A model generated the notes under the pieces. That model had not been told where the DNA came from. It saw nothing but the letters and a program-made list of their open reading frames with translations, and ran no database searches. From IMG/VR virus record IMGVR_UViG_3300044678_002595, positions 1-25,059 of that record: a stretch of DNA of 25,059 bases; one strand, given 5' to 3'. Below are positions 1 through 5,346 of the stretch, piece by piece (position 1 is the first letter of the stretch; each line of letters starts with the position of its first letter). This stretch comes from a virus. The position numbers were made by a program, and so were the translations under genes.

Positions 1-273
1 GAATCGTTGCGGCAAAAAAACGCTTGGACGCTTGGAGTACGAAAGTTTGAGGAAGAAGCAACGGCTCAGATTTTGGCTTATCGAGGGCACCAAGAAAAAT
101 ACATTCTAAAAGCGGTAGAGAGCCTGTTAAGCGAAGCGATTGACAAAGAAGATATTCGCCTAGTTGTAATCGCTCGGGAAACGCTAAAACTGCTGCGAGA
201 AAAACCAAAAACCGACCTAAATTTTTCGGACATCTGGGGACCGGATTTAGTTGCTGTTGATTGGACGAAATGA
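1..273 (+). CDS. Hypothetical protein, 5' end cut by window edge
   Basis: The reading frame is open from the first base of the window to the TGA at 271-273, so at least 90 residues of a longer protein are present. A TTG at 7 could act as a start, but no ribosome binding site can be seen because the edge is too close; I treat the gene as partial. The product is charged and probably helical, with many Glu, Lys and Arg residues and no membrane segment. It is followed 15 bases later by another small gene with a good ribosome binding site, and it sits at the left of a co-directional run that includes an SSB-like and a nuclease gene. I do not recognise the family. Confidence 0.6.
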   Translation, partial: ESLRQKNAWTLGVRKFEEEATAQILAYRGHQEKYILKAVESLLSEAIDKEDIRLVVIARETLKLLREKPKTDLNFSDIWGPDLVAVDWTK

Positions 274-288
274 AAAAGGGGAATAGAA

Positions 289-456
289 ATGGTAATGAGT
301 AAAGACCTGATAGAGCTTTTTATGAGCATTCGTTTGCTTTTACAAATTATGAGCAAGGAAGAATCGTCGTTTCACGAAGTGCAAAAAGAATTTGCAAAGG
401 AGTTAACAACGCGGTTGGAGGAGTACCTAAAAACGGTAACAGAGATATCAGATTAA
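289..456 (+). CDS. Small hypothetical protein, 55 aa
   Basis: A 55-residue frame starts at ATG 289, preceded by a clear purine-rich ribosome binding site (AAAAGGGGAA), and ends at TAA 454-456. The product begins MVMSKDLIELFMSIRLLL and continues as one or two amphipathic helices rich in Glu and Lys, ending ...VTEISD. There is no signal peptide or clear membrane span. It lies 15 bases after the preceding gene and 40 bases before the SSB-like gene on the same strand, so it probably shares their transcript. I do not recognise it; the call rests on the start signal, spacing and codon continuity. Confidence 0.55.
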   Translation: MVMSKDLIELFMSIRLLLQIMSKEESSFHEVQKEFAKELTTRLEEYLKTVTEISD

Positions 457-464
457 AAAGTTAT

Positions 465-484
465 CGATTAAACGATTAAACGAT
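465..484 (+). repeat. Short tandem repeat in the leader of the SSB-like gene
   Basis: Two exact copies of the 8-base unit CGATTAAA (465-472 and 473-480) are followed by a partial third copy, CGAT (481-484). The array ends just before the AGGAGA ribosome binding site of the gene at 497. It could be an operator half-site array or simple slippage; nothing else in the window repeats the unit clearly. Confidence 0.5.
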
Positions 485-496
485 AGGAGACAAAAA

Positions 497-823
497 ATGA
501 CAGACACATCAGTAATAAACATGATTCGAGTACGCGGCGAAGTTAAATCAGTGGAAGAGTTTTGGAGCAAGGATGGACGCTCGCTGTCGAAGATGAGAAT
601 AGACCTAGACTTGACCAAATTCGGGCAGAATTTTGCCATCCTCACAATCGACGGAGAGCTCGCGAAACACGCTAGAATTGGGGCAATCGTTGAGATTAAA
701 GGCAAACTAGGCGGCAAAGAGCACAACGGCAAAATGTTTGGAGACGCGAAGGTGACCGACATCGTTGAGATTCAGCCACCACCAAAAGCGCATCCGAATG
801 ACGATGATGTTCTCCCGTTTTAA
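497..823 (+). CDS. Probable single-stranded DNA-binding protein (SSB-like)
   Basis: The 108-residue product has the size and pattern of a small phage OB-fold protein. It has a beta-rich N-terminus (VINMIRVRGEVKSVEEFW), a central strand around residues 45-55, and a segment GAIVEIKGKLGGKEHNGK typical of OB-fold single-strand binders. The strongest clue is the C-terminus, a flexible Pro-rich stretch ending in the acidic-hydrophobic tip DDDVLPF (residues 102-108). This resembles the DDDIPF tip with which bacterial SSBs recruit partner proteins. The start at ATG 497 has an AGGAGA site. Role by inference: coating single-stranded DNA in phage replication and recombination and docking partners. It lies in the early-type plus-strand run. 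The annealing protein that would work with it is in the opposite-strand block at 3940-4704. Confidence 0.75.
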   Translation: MTDTSVINMIRVRGEVKSVEEFWSKDGRSLSKMRIDLDLTKFGQNFAILTIDGELAKHARIGAIVEIKGKLGGKEHNGKMFGDAKVTDIVEIQPPPKAHPNDDDVLPF

Positions 824-835
824 AGTGGAGCAGTG

Positions 836-1150
836 ATGGAATTAACCGAAAAACAAAAACAGAAAATCGAGATTCGTGACCTTCAAAGTTTAGGTAAATC
901 ATTATACGGCGACCTTCAGAAGAACGCGCGAATGATGAACGGCTTACTGGTGCGAGTAGACGAAAACGACGAAGCAGCAATTCGGAGATTAAACCAATTT
1001 AAACACGAACAGCTATATCTAGCGGAGAAAATCTATCGATGCCATGAAAGACTAGACGAATTAGGAGAAGTATTAGAGCTAAAATGGCCCCTAAATAGGT
1101 TCGCCGAGAAGCAAAGAAAATGGATTGAATCAGTGGGAAGACCGCAATGA
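836..1150 (+). CDS. Hypothetical coiled-coil protein, 104 aa
   Basis: The product begins MELTEKQKQKIEIRD and is strongly charged and helical throughout, with heptad-like spacing around residues 45-80. It has no membrane segment, cysteine pair or recognisable catalytic motif. I prefer ATG 836 over the in-frame GTG at 833 because the GTGGAG ribosome binding site at 825-830 is then better spaced. The gene starts 12 bases after the SSB-like gene. Its TGA overlaps the start of the next gene by four bases (ATGA), so the two are probably translationally coupled. Function unknown. Confidence 0.6.
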   Translation: MELTEKQKQKIEIRDLQSLGKSLYGDLQKNARMMNGLLVRVDENDEAAIRRLNQFKHEQLYLAEKIYRCHERLDELGEVLELKWPLNRFAEKQRKWIESVGRPQ

Positions 1151-1383
1151 TTCCAGGCGAAGCGTTGTTGATTCGGAAGCAACGCGCCGTCCGTGAGATG
1201 CAGTTTGAGCTTGCGGAATGGGCGCGAAGAGAAGAACGCTTGTTGATGAAAAAACCTCTGGACGAAGGACAAAAAGAGAAAGATGATTGGATGCGTGCTT
1301 TGCTGAGAATCGACGACACGAAGCAACGCATCCAAAAAGAGATTGAGCAGTACGAGATGGAAATTAAGTTGTTAGAGATGTGA
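1147..1383 (+). CDS. Hypothetical coiled-coil protein, 78 aa
   Basis: The start codon overlaps the stop of the upstream gene (ATGA at 1147-1150). The 78-residue product is almost entirely charged helix, rich in Glu, Lys, Arg and Gln, and ends in a heptad-like run (IQKEIEQYEMEIKLLEM). No signal, membrane span or domain is visible. The overlap with its neighbour and the shared helical character suggest that the two products may interact, but that is inference. I do not recognise a family. Confidence 0.6.
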   Translation: MIPGEALLIRKQRAVREMQFELAEWARREERLLMKKPLDEGQKEKDDWMRALLRIDDTKQRIQKEIEQYEMEIKLLEM

Positions 1384-1410
1384 AACACACAAAAAAAGAA
1401 AGAGAAACAC

Positions 1411-1755
1411 ATGAAAAAGATAGTAGATTGCAAGACAGAAATTAGAAAAGGCGAACTGTATCAGACAAAGTTCTACAGTGACGGCAGCAAGGAAGAACGC
1501 CGCATTGATGATGCTCAGATGAGTAAGTTGATGCGGGCGATCATGGACCAAAAAGAAGCCATCGCTGACCGCCCGAATCTGAAACTGATTAAAGGCGGCA
1601 AACAAGCGGGAATGGCTGATATTGGCTGGATCGCGATGTGTGCGCTGGTCTGGATCACAGTCATGATTCTCGGTTGCGTTGAGGAAGATGACAGATGCGT
1701 CACTCCGGGCTGGGCAAAGCATAAAGATTGTTTTGGTGAGCCTGTAGACTATTAA
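1411..1755 (+). CDS. Hypothetical single-pass membrane protein, 114 aa
   Basis: Residues 1-65 are soluble and charged. Residues about 69-90 form one strongly hydrophobic span (DIGWIAMCALVWITVMILGC). The last 24 residues are acidic and contain Cys96 and Cys107, with Cys89 at the edge of the span. Lys-rich sequence before the span (LKLIKGGK) predicts the N-terminus in the cytoplasm and the Cys-containing tail outside. A weak GAAAGAGAAA site precedes ATG 1411. It lies in the plus-strand run, 27 bases from the previous gene. Possible roles include membrane anchoring of early functions or superinfection exclusion, but nothing in the sequence decides this. Confidence 0.6.
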   Translation: MKKIVDCKTEIRKGELYQTKFYSDGSKEERRIDDAQMSKLMRAIMDQKEAIADRPNLKLIKGGKQAGMADIGWIAMCALVWITVMILGCVEEDDRCVTPGWAKHKDCFGEPVDY

Positions 1756-1772
1756 TAAAAAAGGGGCGCGAG

Positions 1773-2114
1773 ATGGAAATAAAGCACCTCATCCCTTACA
1801 CCGACGATGACGACGTAGGCCGCATTCAAGAGCACTCGCTCTGGTGCGGTGTCATCGAAAGGCTGGTGCTAGACCTTCGCGCCCCTCTCGATCACCCTCT
1901 CCGCATCAGGCAGAGGGCGATAAGAGATTTCCTACTTCACAATGATTTTATGCGCGAGATTCTCGAAGAACGGTGTGGTTTCTCGGAGTCAATTGCCGCT
2001 GGCTATTTTAAAAAGCTCGAAAACTTAGTCAAACAAAGTCAAAAAGAACTCGACACTGGCATTGTAAAGGTTCTTCCCGTGCGAAGCTGGTGGGCAAAGA
2101 GGCTCATACAATGA
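1773..2114 (+). CDS. Hypothetical phage protein, 113 aa
   Basis: The product begins MEIKHLIPYTDDDDVGRIQE and contains the pattern LWCGVIERLVLDLR ... AIRDFLLHNDFMREILEERCG at residues about 23-70. This resembles a recurring family of small phage and prophage proteins in which a W..VI motif is followed by an [AW][IL]-x-D/S-x-DF-xxxC/E block. I recognise the pattern but know no function for it. The remainder is helical and basic at the end. Translation starts at ATG 1773 behind AAAAGGGGCGCGAG. The stop overlaps the next gene's start (ATGA at 2111-2114). Confidence 0.6.
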   Translation: MEIKHLIPYTDDDDVGRIQEHSLWCGVIERLVLDLRAPLDHPLRIRQRAIRDFLLHNDFMREILEERCGFSESIAAGYFKKLENLVKQSQKELDTGIVKVLPVRSWWAKRLIQ

Positions 2115-2497
2115 ATATCATCATCATTTTTCTGACTCTGTTGGGCATGGCTATTGGCGCGTGGGGATACAAGACCCGCGAAGACCGTTTAGGCGGGATG
2201 CCGTGGTCGGATATCTCTCAGGCTCAACTAGAACTGCACCACAAACTTGTCATTGCCATGGCTGACCGAGCGCACTTGGACCCCGCCTGCAGAGAGCTCC
2301 TGCGGCATCAGGTAAAGCTCCTTAAATCGGTAGGTGTCGTAGGTAAGGAGGTGCTGGACGTGTCGCCTAGCGTGCTTTTAGAGCCTCCTAAGCCGCAGTC
2401 TGACGGCTTTACTAAAATCTCTGAAAACAAATGGGTAAGAAATGAAGAAAAACAAGAAGGGTTCGGATTCTACGACCGCGATACCGGATCTGAGTGA
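2111..2497 (+). CDS. Hypothetical N-terminally membrane-anchored protein, 128 aa
   Basis: I place the start at ATG 2111, which overlaps the preceding stop as ATGA and has a GAGG site nine bases upstream; a GTG at 2090 is possible but less convincing. Residues 2-19 form a hydrophobic span (IIIIFLTLLGMAIGAWGY) that looks like an uncleaved signal anchor. The rest is a soluble domain of about 105 residues with amphipathic helices and a Pro-rich middle (LLEPPKPQSDGF). The last 56 bases overlap the nuclease gene in another frame. The layout (N-terminal anchor, helical body) is like an i-spanin, but the gene lies far from the lysis region, so I do not assign that role. Confidence 0.6.
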   Translation: MNIIIIFLTLLGMAIGAWGYKTREDRLGGMPWSDISQAQLELHHKLVIAMADRAHLDPACRELLRHQVKLLKSVGVVGKEVLDVSPSVLLEPPKPQSDGFTKISENKWVRNEEKQEGFGFYDRDTGSE

Positions 2498-2825
2498 GCA
2501 CCAGATCCAGTGCGCTGTTGTAGATTATTGTGCGCTTAAAGGTATTCCCGTGTTCGCTATCCCGAATGGGGGAGATCGGCACGTCGCCGTTGCAGTGAAA
2601 CTAAGAAAAGAGGGCGTAAAATCAGGAGTCCCAGACTTATTTGTGCCGATTGTGAACAGCAAGTACGGCGGGTTGTTCATCGAGATGAAACGACCTAAGG
2701 GCAAATTGAGCGACGTTCAAAAGTTTTGGCTGAATCTGTTAGAGGACCAAGGCTATCGAGTCAAAGTGTGCTACGGCGTAGATGAGGCTATCAGATGGAT
2801 TGATGATTATTGTGGGATAGCGTAA
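2442..2825 (+). CDS. VRR-NUC domain nuclease
   Basis: The 127-residue protein is a stand-alone VRR-NUC nuclease, a branch of the PD-(D/E)xK superfamily. Visible signatures in order are SEHQIQ (Glu19), IPNGG (40-44), SGVPDLFVP with Asp65, and GLFIEMKRPKGKLSDVQK with Glu81, Lys83 and Gln93. Asp65, Glu81 and Lys83 are the expected metal-binding and catalytic residues. Family members act on branched DNA or as structure-specific nucleases, and phage versions often sit in replication regions. The likely role here is resolving or trimming replication or recombination intermediates. It overlaps the previous gene by 56 bases. It is the last gene of the plus-strand run; a terminator follows within 24 bases. 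Confidence 0.9.
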   Translation: MKKNKKGSDSTTAIPDLSEHQIQCAVVDYCALKGIPVFAIPNGGDRHVAVAVKLRKEGVKSGVPDLFVPIVNSKYGGLFIEMKRPKGKLSDVQKFWLNLLEDQGYRVKVCYGVDEAIRWIDDYCGIA

Positions 2826-2848
2826 AGTTGTCTTGTGTTTCTTTTTTG

Positions 2849-2886
2849 ACCCTCCAGATCTTGAATGAGATTCGGAGGGTTTTTTG
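2849..2886 (+). terminator. Rho-independent terminator of the plus-strand run
   Basis: A perfect 7-bp stem, ACCCTCC (2849-2855) with GGAGGGT (2874-2880), encloses a loop that can form a small inner hairpin (GAAT-GAG-ATTC). It is followed by six T residues (2880-2885). The T tract is on the plus-strand side, so it terminates transcription arriving from the nuclease gene. It lies exactly at the convergent junction with the minus-strand block. Confidence 0.85.
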
Positions 2887-2887
2887 T

Positions 2888-3148
2888 TTACTCCTCTAGC
2901 TCGTCGATACCGTCGAACTGGCAGCTGCCGTCCGCAGGCCCAAACCCGTGGCCCGTTCCGTCCGGATTGGATGCGCCATCGCCAAAGGCGCGATAATCCC
3001 CAAATCCAAAGCCCGAACCGTTACCGGAATAGCCATGGCCAAGGCTCGTGCCCCATCCATAGCCAAACCCTGAGCTTGCCCCGACACCGGATTGAAAATC
3101 AGCAGCGCGGCCGTCACCAAAGCAAAGAGTATCGTTTAGATCTTCCAT
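2888..3148 (-). CDS. Glycine-rich small protein, 86 aa
   Basis: The product is dominated by Gly, Ser, Phe, Tyr and Asp in short degenerate repeats such as SGFGYGWG, GNGSGFGFGDY and DGTGHGFG, between an acidic head (MEDLNDTLCFGDG) and an acidic tail (DGIDELEE). Its start overlaps the stop of the DUF6948-like gene by 13 bases, so the two are probably coupled. Gly-rich proteins with GDG/GYG repeats recur next to DUF6948 genes in other phages as I recall, which supports it being real. It has two cysteines (Cys9 and Cys76). The function is unknown; low-complexity aromatic/glycine sequences can phase-separate or bind nucleic acid, but nothing here proves that. Confidence 0.6.
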   Translation of the reverse strand: MEDLNDTLCFGDGRAADFQSGVGASSGFGYGWGTSLGHGYSGNGSGFGFGDYRAFGDGASNPDGTGHGFGPADGSCQFDGIDELEE

Positions 3149-3423
3149 TCATCCACCCCATAAAGATTTTCCACAGCTTCAGGAGTCAACGGGATAATCT
3201 CGCAAACGCCAAGAACCGTTATCTCTGGAACGATGACCGAAAACTTACATTCGTCCGGTTTCTTAACGCCCTCTACGGCCATCTGAGATAAAGAACAAGC
3301 ACCCGCCCATGCCCATACGCGACGGGAATTGACCAATGTGACTTCATCACCATGCTTGTCGACGAGGTCTCCAAAATGAACGCCACTATTTGCTGAACGA
3401 ATTAGTACTTTTTTATAAATCAT
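3136..3423 (-). CDS. DUF6948-like phage protein
   Basis: The 95-residue product has the pattern of a conserved phage family: KKVLIRSANSGVHFGDLV near the N-terminus, then VTLVNSRRVWAWAGACSLSQ, then DECKFSVIVPEITVLGVCEI. The likely fold is a small beta-rich domain with a hydrophobic core strand (VWAWAGA). The family is widespread in phages of Proteobacteria and has no established biochemical role that I know of. ATG 3421-3423 is preceded by AAAGGGGA at good spacing, and the gene lies 10 bases after the Gp157-like gene, so they share a transcript. It overlaps the glycine-rich gene downstream by 13 bases. Confidence 0.75.
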   Translation of the reverse strand: MIYKKVLIRSANSGVHFGDLVDKHGDEVTLVNSRRVWAWAGACSLSQMAVEGVKKPDECKFSVIVPEITVLGVCEIIPLTPEAVENLYGVDEWKI

Positions 3424-3433
3424 GTTGTCCCCT

Positions 3434-3898
3434 TTATTTGATTATAACGTTTTGCCGTTGAACGAGTTTGCAGTGCGGCACTTCCGCCCCTGCTTTCAAT
3501 GCCGCCTTGAGCTTTTGTTTATCCGCGTACCATTTTGGAACGAGATAGTCGTCGGGTATTTTCTCTTCAAACCCCTGCTCAATCTCAAGAGCTTCCGAGG
3601 CTCTGAAGCTAATCTTTGCATATCCGAGATCAGCCTTTTGACCGCCTGTTAGCCGTCCGGCAGAATCTTTGAGGCGTTCGATGCGCTTGGCGGTATCGGC
3701 TTTCAATTGGTTCAGCCTTGCGATTTCGTGGGACAACCCTTCCAGCCGCGCTACTTCATTAAGGTATGCGCGAGTGACTCCATGCAGCCATTTCTCCGCC
3801 TTTTCTTTATCCTCTAAGAGCCTCTCAACCACTTCAGTAATCTCGCCCTCTGACTCTAAAAGGAGCTCCTCTATCTGTTGCTCAATTTCGTATATCAT
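3434..3898 (-). CDS. Siphovirus Gp157 family protein
   Basis: The 154-residue protein matches the layout of the Gp157 family, first described from Streptococcus thermophilus phage Sfi genomes. Residues about 1-85 are a long charged coiled coil. They are followed by a small C-terminal beta domain containing AKISFRASEALEIEQ, IPDDYLVPKWYADKQ, then LKAALKAGAEVPHCKLVQ, which is the most characteristic part. Gp157 proteins are usually encoded beside ERF, RecT or SSB genes and are thought to help recombination or replication. That agrees with the RecT-like gene immediately upstream (41-base gap). A site AAAAAGGAAACAC precedes ATG 3898, with a strong hairpin just before it. Confidence 0.85.
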   Translation of the reverse strand: MIYEIEQQIEELLLESEGEITEVVERLLEDKEKAEKWLHGVTRAYLNEVARLEGLSHEIARLNQLKADTAKRIERLKDSAGRLTGGQKADLGYAKISFRASEALEIEQGFEEKIPDDYLVPKWYADKQKLKAALKAGAEVPHCKLVQRQNVIIK

Positions 3899-3916
3899 TG
3901 TGTTTCCTTTTTGAAT

Positions 3917-3935
3917 GGGGACCGGAGTCCCCGGT
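3917..3935 (-). promoter_or_regulatory. Overlapping alternative hairpins between the RecT-like and Gp157 genes
   Basis: On the plus strand GGGGAC (3917-3922) pairs perfectly with GTCCCC (3927-3932) around a four-base loop. ACCGG (3921-3925) also pairs perfectly with CCGGT (3931-3935). The two stems share bases and cannot form together. No T tract follows, so it is not a classical terminator. It lies about 10 bases before the ribosome binding site of the Gp157 gene, where it could protect the mRNA end, pause transcription or tune translation. Confidence 0.5.
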
Positions 3936-3939
3936 GTGG

Positions 3940-4704
3940 TTATCCTTGGAACGTCTCAAACGCGACCTCAATTTCCGCTTCAGTTGGGTCTTGTGACCGC
4001 ATCACGCCAGCCAAGTACTCGTCAAACGCGGCGATAGACTCCTCGGGTATTTTGGCAATGCCTGTCTTGTCTACGATGCCTTTCAATTCCGTAACTTTCC
4101 GAGCTACTTTTGCTTTGGTGTCTCGGTCCCACGTTTTGTCGAGCACAAATTCAGAGTACACGGGGTCCGGCCTCATCGCTTCGATAACAACATCGGGACG
4201 CAGCGGCAAAGTCGGGTTCATCGGCTCGATTTCCTCGGCTTCATCGGCTGTTGGGATGCCCTCTAGGACAAATGGAGCCACGGCCCTGACCGCTTCGCTC
4301 TGAGCCCTACGGAGAAGCATCGAACGTGGATGGTTTTTCCAGTTGTCCTTGTTGGTCAATCCGGCTTTTGTCGCCTGTTCAAACGTCCACTTTACTCGTG
4401 CAGAACCGCCGGCGGGGTGCGATAAGGTGATATCCGCTTCTTTCTCAGAGAGAGTGTGGATTTCCTGTTTGCCACCACCTGCAAGAAACTTTGACATCAT
4501 TGTTTGCGAGGTCATCGCGGCTCGGCCTTGGATAACATGGTACTGTCGGCACGCTACCATCGGATGTAACCCTTCAGCTTGGCAAAGAAGCATCAGCGCC
4601 ATGGCTTGGGTCGGGTCTTTGACACCAAATAGGCCGCTTTTGCAGACCACGTTCGCCATCGTTTCAACGTCTTTCATTGAGAGTGCTGGGAGATTGTTTG
4701 TCAT
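3940..4704 (-). CDS. Probable RecT-like single-strand annealing protein
   Basis: The 254-residue protein has the pattern of a phage family often annotated as RecT-like. Features include DPTQAMALMLLCQAEGLHP (residues about 30-48), the conserved RQYHVIQGRAAMTSQTMMSKF block (about 53-73), and a GG-containing turn with SHPAGGSARVKW (about 95-106). The core then has TKAGLTNKDNWKNHPRSML, followed by RRAQSEAVRAVAPFVLEG. The acidic/helical last 100 residues probably aid oligomerisation. Role by inference: annealing complementary strands during recombination-dependent replication, with the Gp157-like protein and the SSB-like protein as partners. A good site, AAAGGAAC, precedes ATG 4704. No companion 5'-3' exonuclease gene is visible in the window. 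Confidence 0.7.
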   Translation of the reverse strand: MTNNLPALSMKDVETMANVVCKSGLFGVKDPTQAMALMLLCQAEGLHPMVACRQYHVIQGRAAMTSQTMMSKFLAGGGKQEIHTLSEKEADITLSHPAGGSARVKWTFEQATKAGLTNKDNWKNHPRSMLLRRAQSEAVRAVAPFVLEGIPTADEAEEIEPMNPTLPLRPDVVIEAMRPDPVYSEFVLDKTWDRDTKAKVARKVTELKGIVDKTGIAKIPEESIAAFDEYLAGVMRSQDPTEAEIEVAFETFQG

Positions 4705-4716
4705 GGTGTTCCTTTG

Positions 4717-4980
4717 TTAAATAAACATGTCATCGCTGTTTGCGTAGATATCAAAGTCAAAGCCCTCAGCTTTGTACTCATCAACAAGGCTCCACTCTTG
4801 TCGATCTAATGCAAGGTATGCCCCAAGGATTTCAGGTCCGCTAAACTTAGGGTTATAGAATTTCAGTTCGCGGAGTTGCTCGCTCAACATTTTGAGCCGT
4901 CTCAAATCGGGCACCGACCGCCGGACGTAGGCTTGGATTTCGCGGAATCCGTCTATGTAGAATCGTTTACTTTTTTTCAT
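4717..4980 (-). CDS. Hypothetical protein, 87 aa
   Basis: I choose the ATG at 4978-4980 because an AGAGGCAAAG ribosome binding site lies directly upstream; an in-frame ATG at 5172 would overlap the divergent regulator and lacks support. The product begins MKKSKRFYIDGFREIQ, is basic at first and acidic at the end (FDFDIYANSDDMFI), and looks globular and helical. No membrane segment or recognisable motif is present. It is the first gene of the leftward recombination block, 12 bases before the RecT-like gene, so it may be an early gene controlled from the divergent region at 4981-5064. Confidence 0.6.
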   Translation of the reverse strand: MKKSKRFYIDGFREIQAYVRRSVPDLRRLKMLSEQLRELKFYNPKFSGPEILGAYLALDRQEWSLVDEYKAEGFDFDIYANSDDMFI

Positions 4981-5007
4981 CTTTGCCTCTTTGTTTTTTT
5001 GTGTTGC

Positions 5008-5028
5008 ACCCCATTTACTACTTGGGGT
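5008..5028. promoter_or_regulatory. Inverted repeat in the divergent intergenic region, possible operator
   Basis: ACCCCA (5008-5013) and TGGGGT (5023-5028) are perfect inverted 6-mers separated by nine bases, a spacing typical of dimeric HTH repressor sites. They lie in the 84-base gap between the leftward block (start 4980) and the rightward HTH-like gene (start 5065). A weak rightward promoter-like pair, TTGCAC at 5004-5009 and TAGAGT at 5028-5033, overlaps the repeat. I see no convincing leftward -10/-35 pair. Confidence 0.4.
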
Positions 5029-5064
5029 AGAGTGAGTTTCGCAATTCCGAAACATAAGGTCAAC

Positions 5065-5346
5065 ATGAAAAAGGATGAAAAACGAAACTTTCTTTACACG
5101 CTTCGCACATTCTGCGAGATGACAATAACGGAGGCTTCGCAAGCTGGGGGAATTCCGATCAGCGTTGTGCACGAATACGAGACAGAAGGCGTGCGGCTAC
5201 TTCCGATTCGTTATTTGATTGCAATGAAGCGAGAAGCCAACGTTTCTTGGGAGACAGTTGGGGAGCTGATGGAGAAATGGAACGAGGAGAGGCCGTTGCG
5301 CAAGAGGCCAAAAACTAGTCGACTCGTTTTGAAGGTCGAGGGATAG
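5065..5346 (+). CDS. Putative HTH (Xre-like) regulator, 93 aa
   Basis: The 93-residue product contains a stretch fitting a small HTH_3-type domain: LRTFCEMTITEASQAGG (helices 1-2), IPISVVHEYETEG (turn and recognition helix), LLPIRYLIAMKREANV and SWETVGELM (residues about 13-69). The tail is basic (RPLRKRPKTSR). The start at ATG 5065 has AAGGT nearby; an upstream in-frame ATG at 4876 would run through the gene on the other strand and is rejected. It is the only plus-strand gene between 2888 and the right edge. It diverges from the recombination block across a gap with an inverted repeat, and its end overlaps the lipoprotein gene by 32 bases. The likely role is a Cro/CI-style switch. The HTH call is by pattern only. 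Confidence 0.6.
   Translation: MKKDEKRNFLYTLRTFCEMTITEASQAGGIPISVVHEYETEGVRLLPIRYLIAMKREANVSWETVGELMEKWNEERPLRKRPKTSRLVLKVEG

Noticed and set aside
2111-2497. i-spanin assignment for the N-anchored protein
   Set aside because: The topology fits, but it is in the early-type run far from the lysozyme, and its Pro-rich C-terminal half is not a long periplasmic coiled coil.
2884-3291. Plus-strand frame of 135 residues over the Gly-rich and DUF6948-like genes
   Set aside because: It is Arg/Gln/Pro-rich as expected for the complement of Gly-rich coding DNA, starts inside the terminator T tract, and overlaps a recognised gene on the other strand.
4876-5064. N-terminal extension of the HTH-like gene to ATG 4876
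   Set aside because: It would run through the start of the 87-residue minus-strand gene and across the probable operator. ATG 5065 gives a normal small regulator.
4981-5172. N-terminal extension of the 87-residue gene to ATG 5172
   Set aside because: The extension overlaps the divergent regulator and its control region; the internal ATG at 4978-4980 has a good ribosome binding site.
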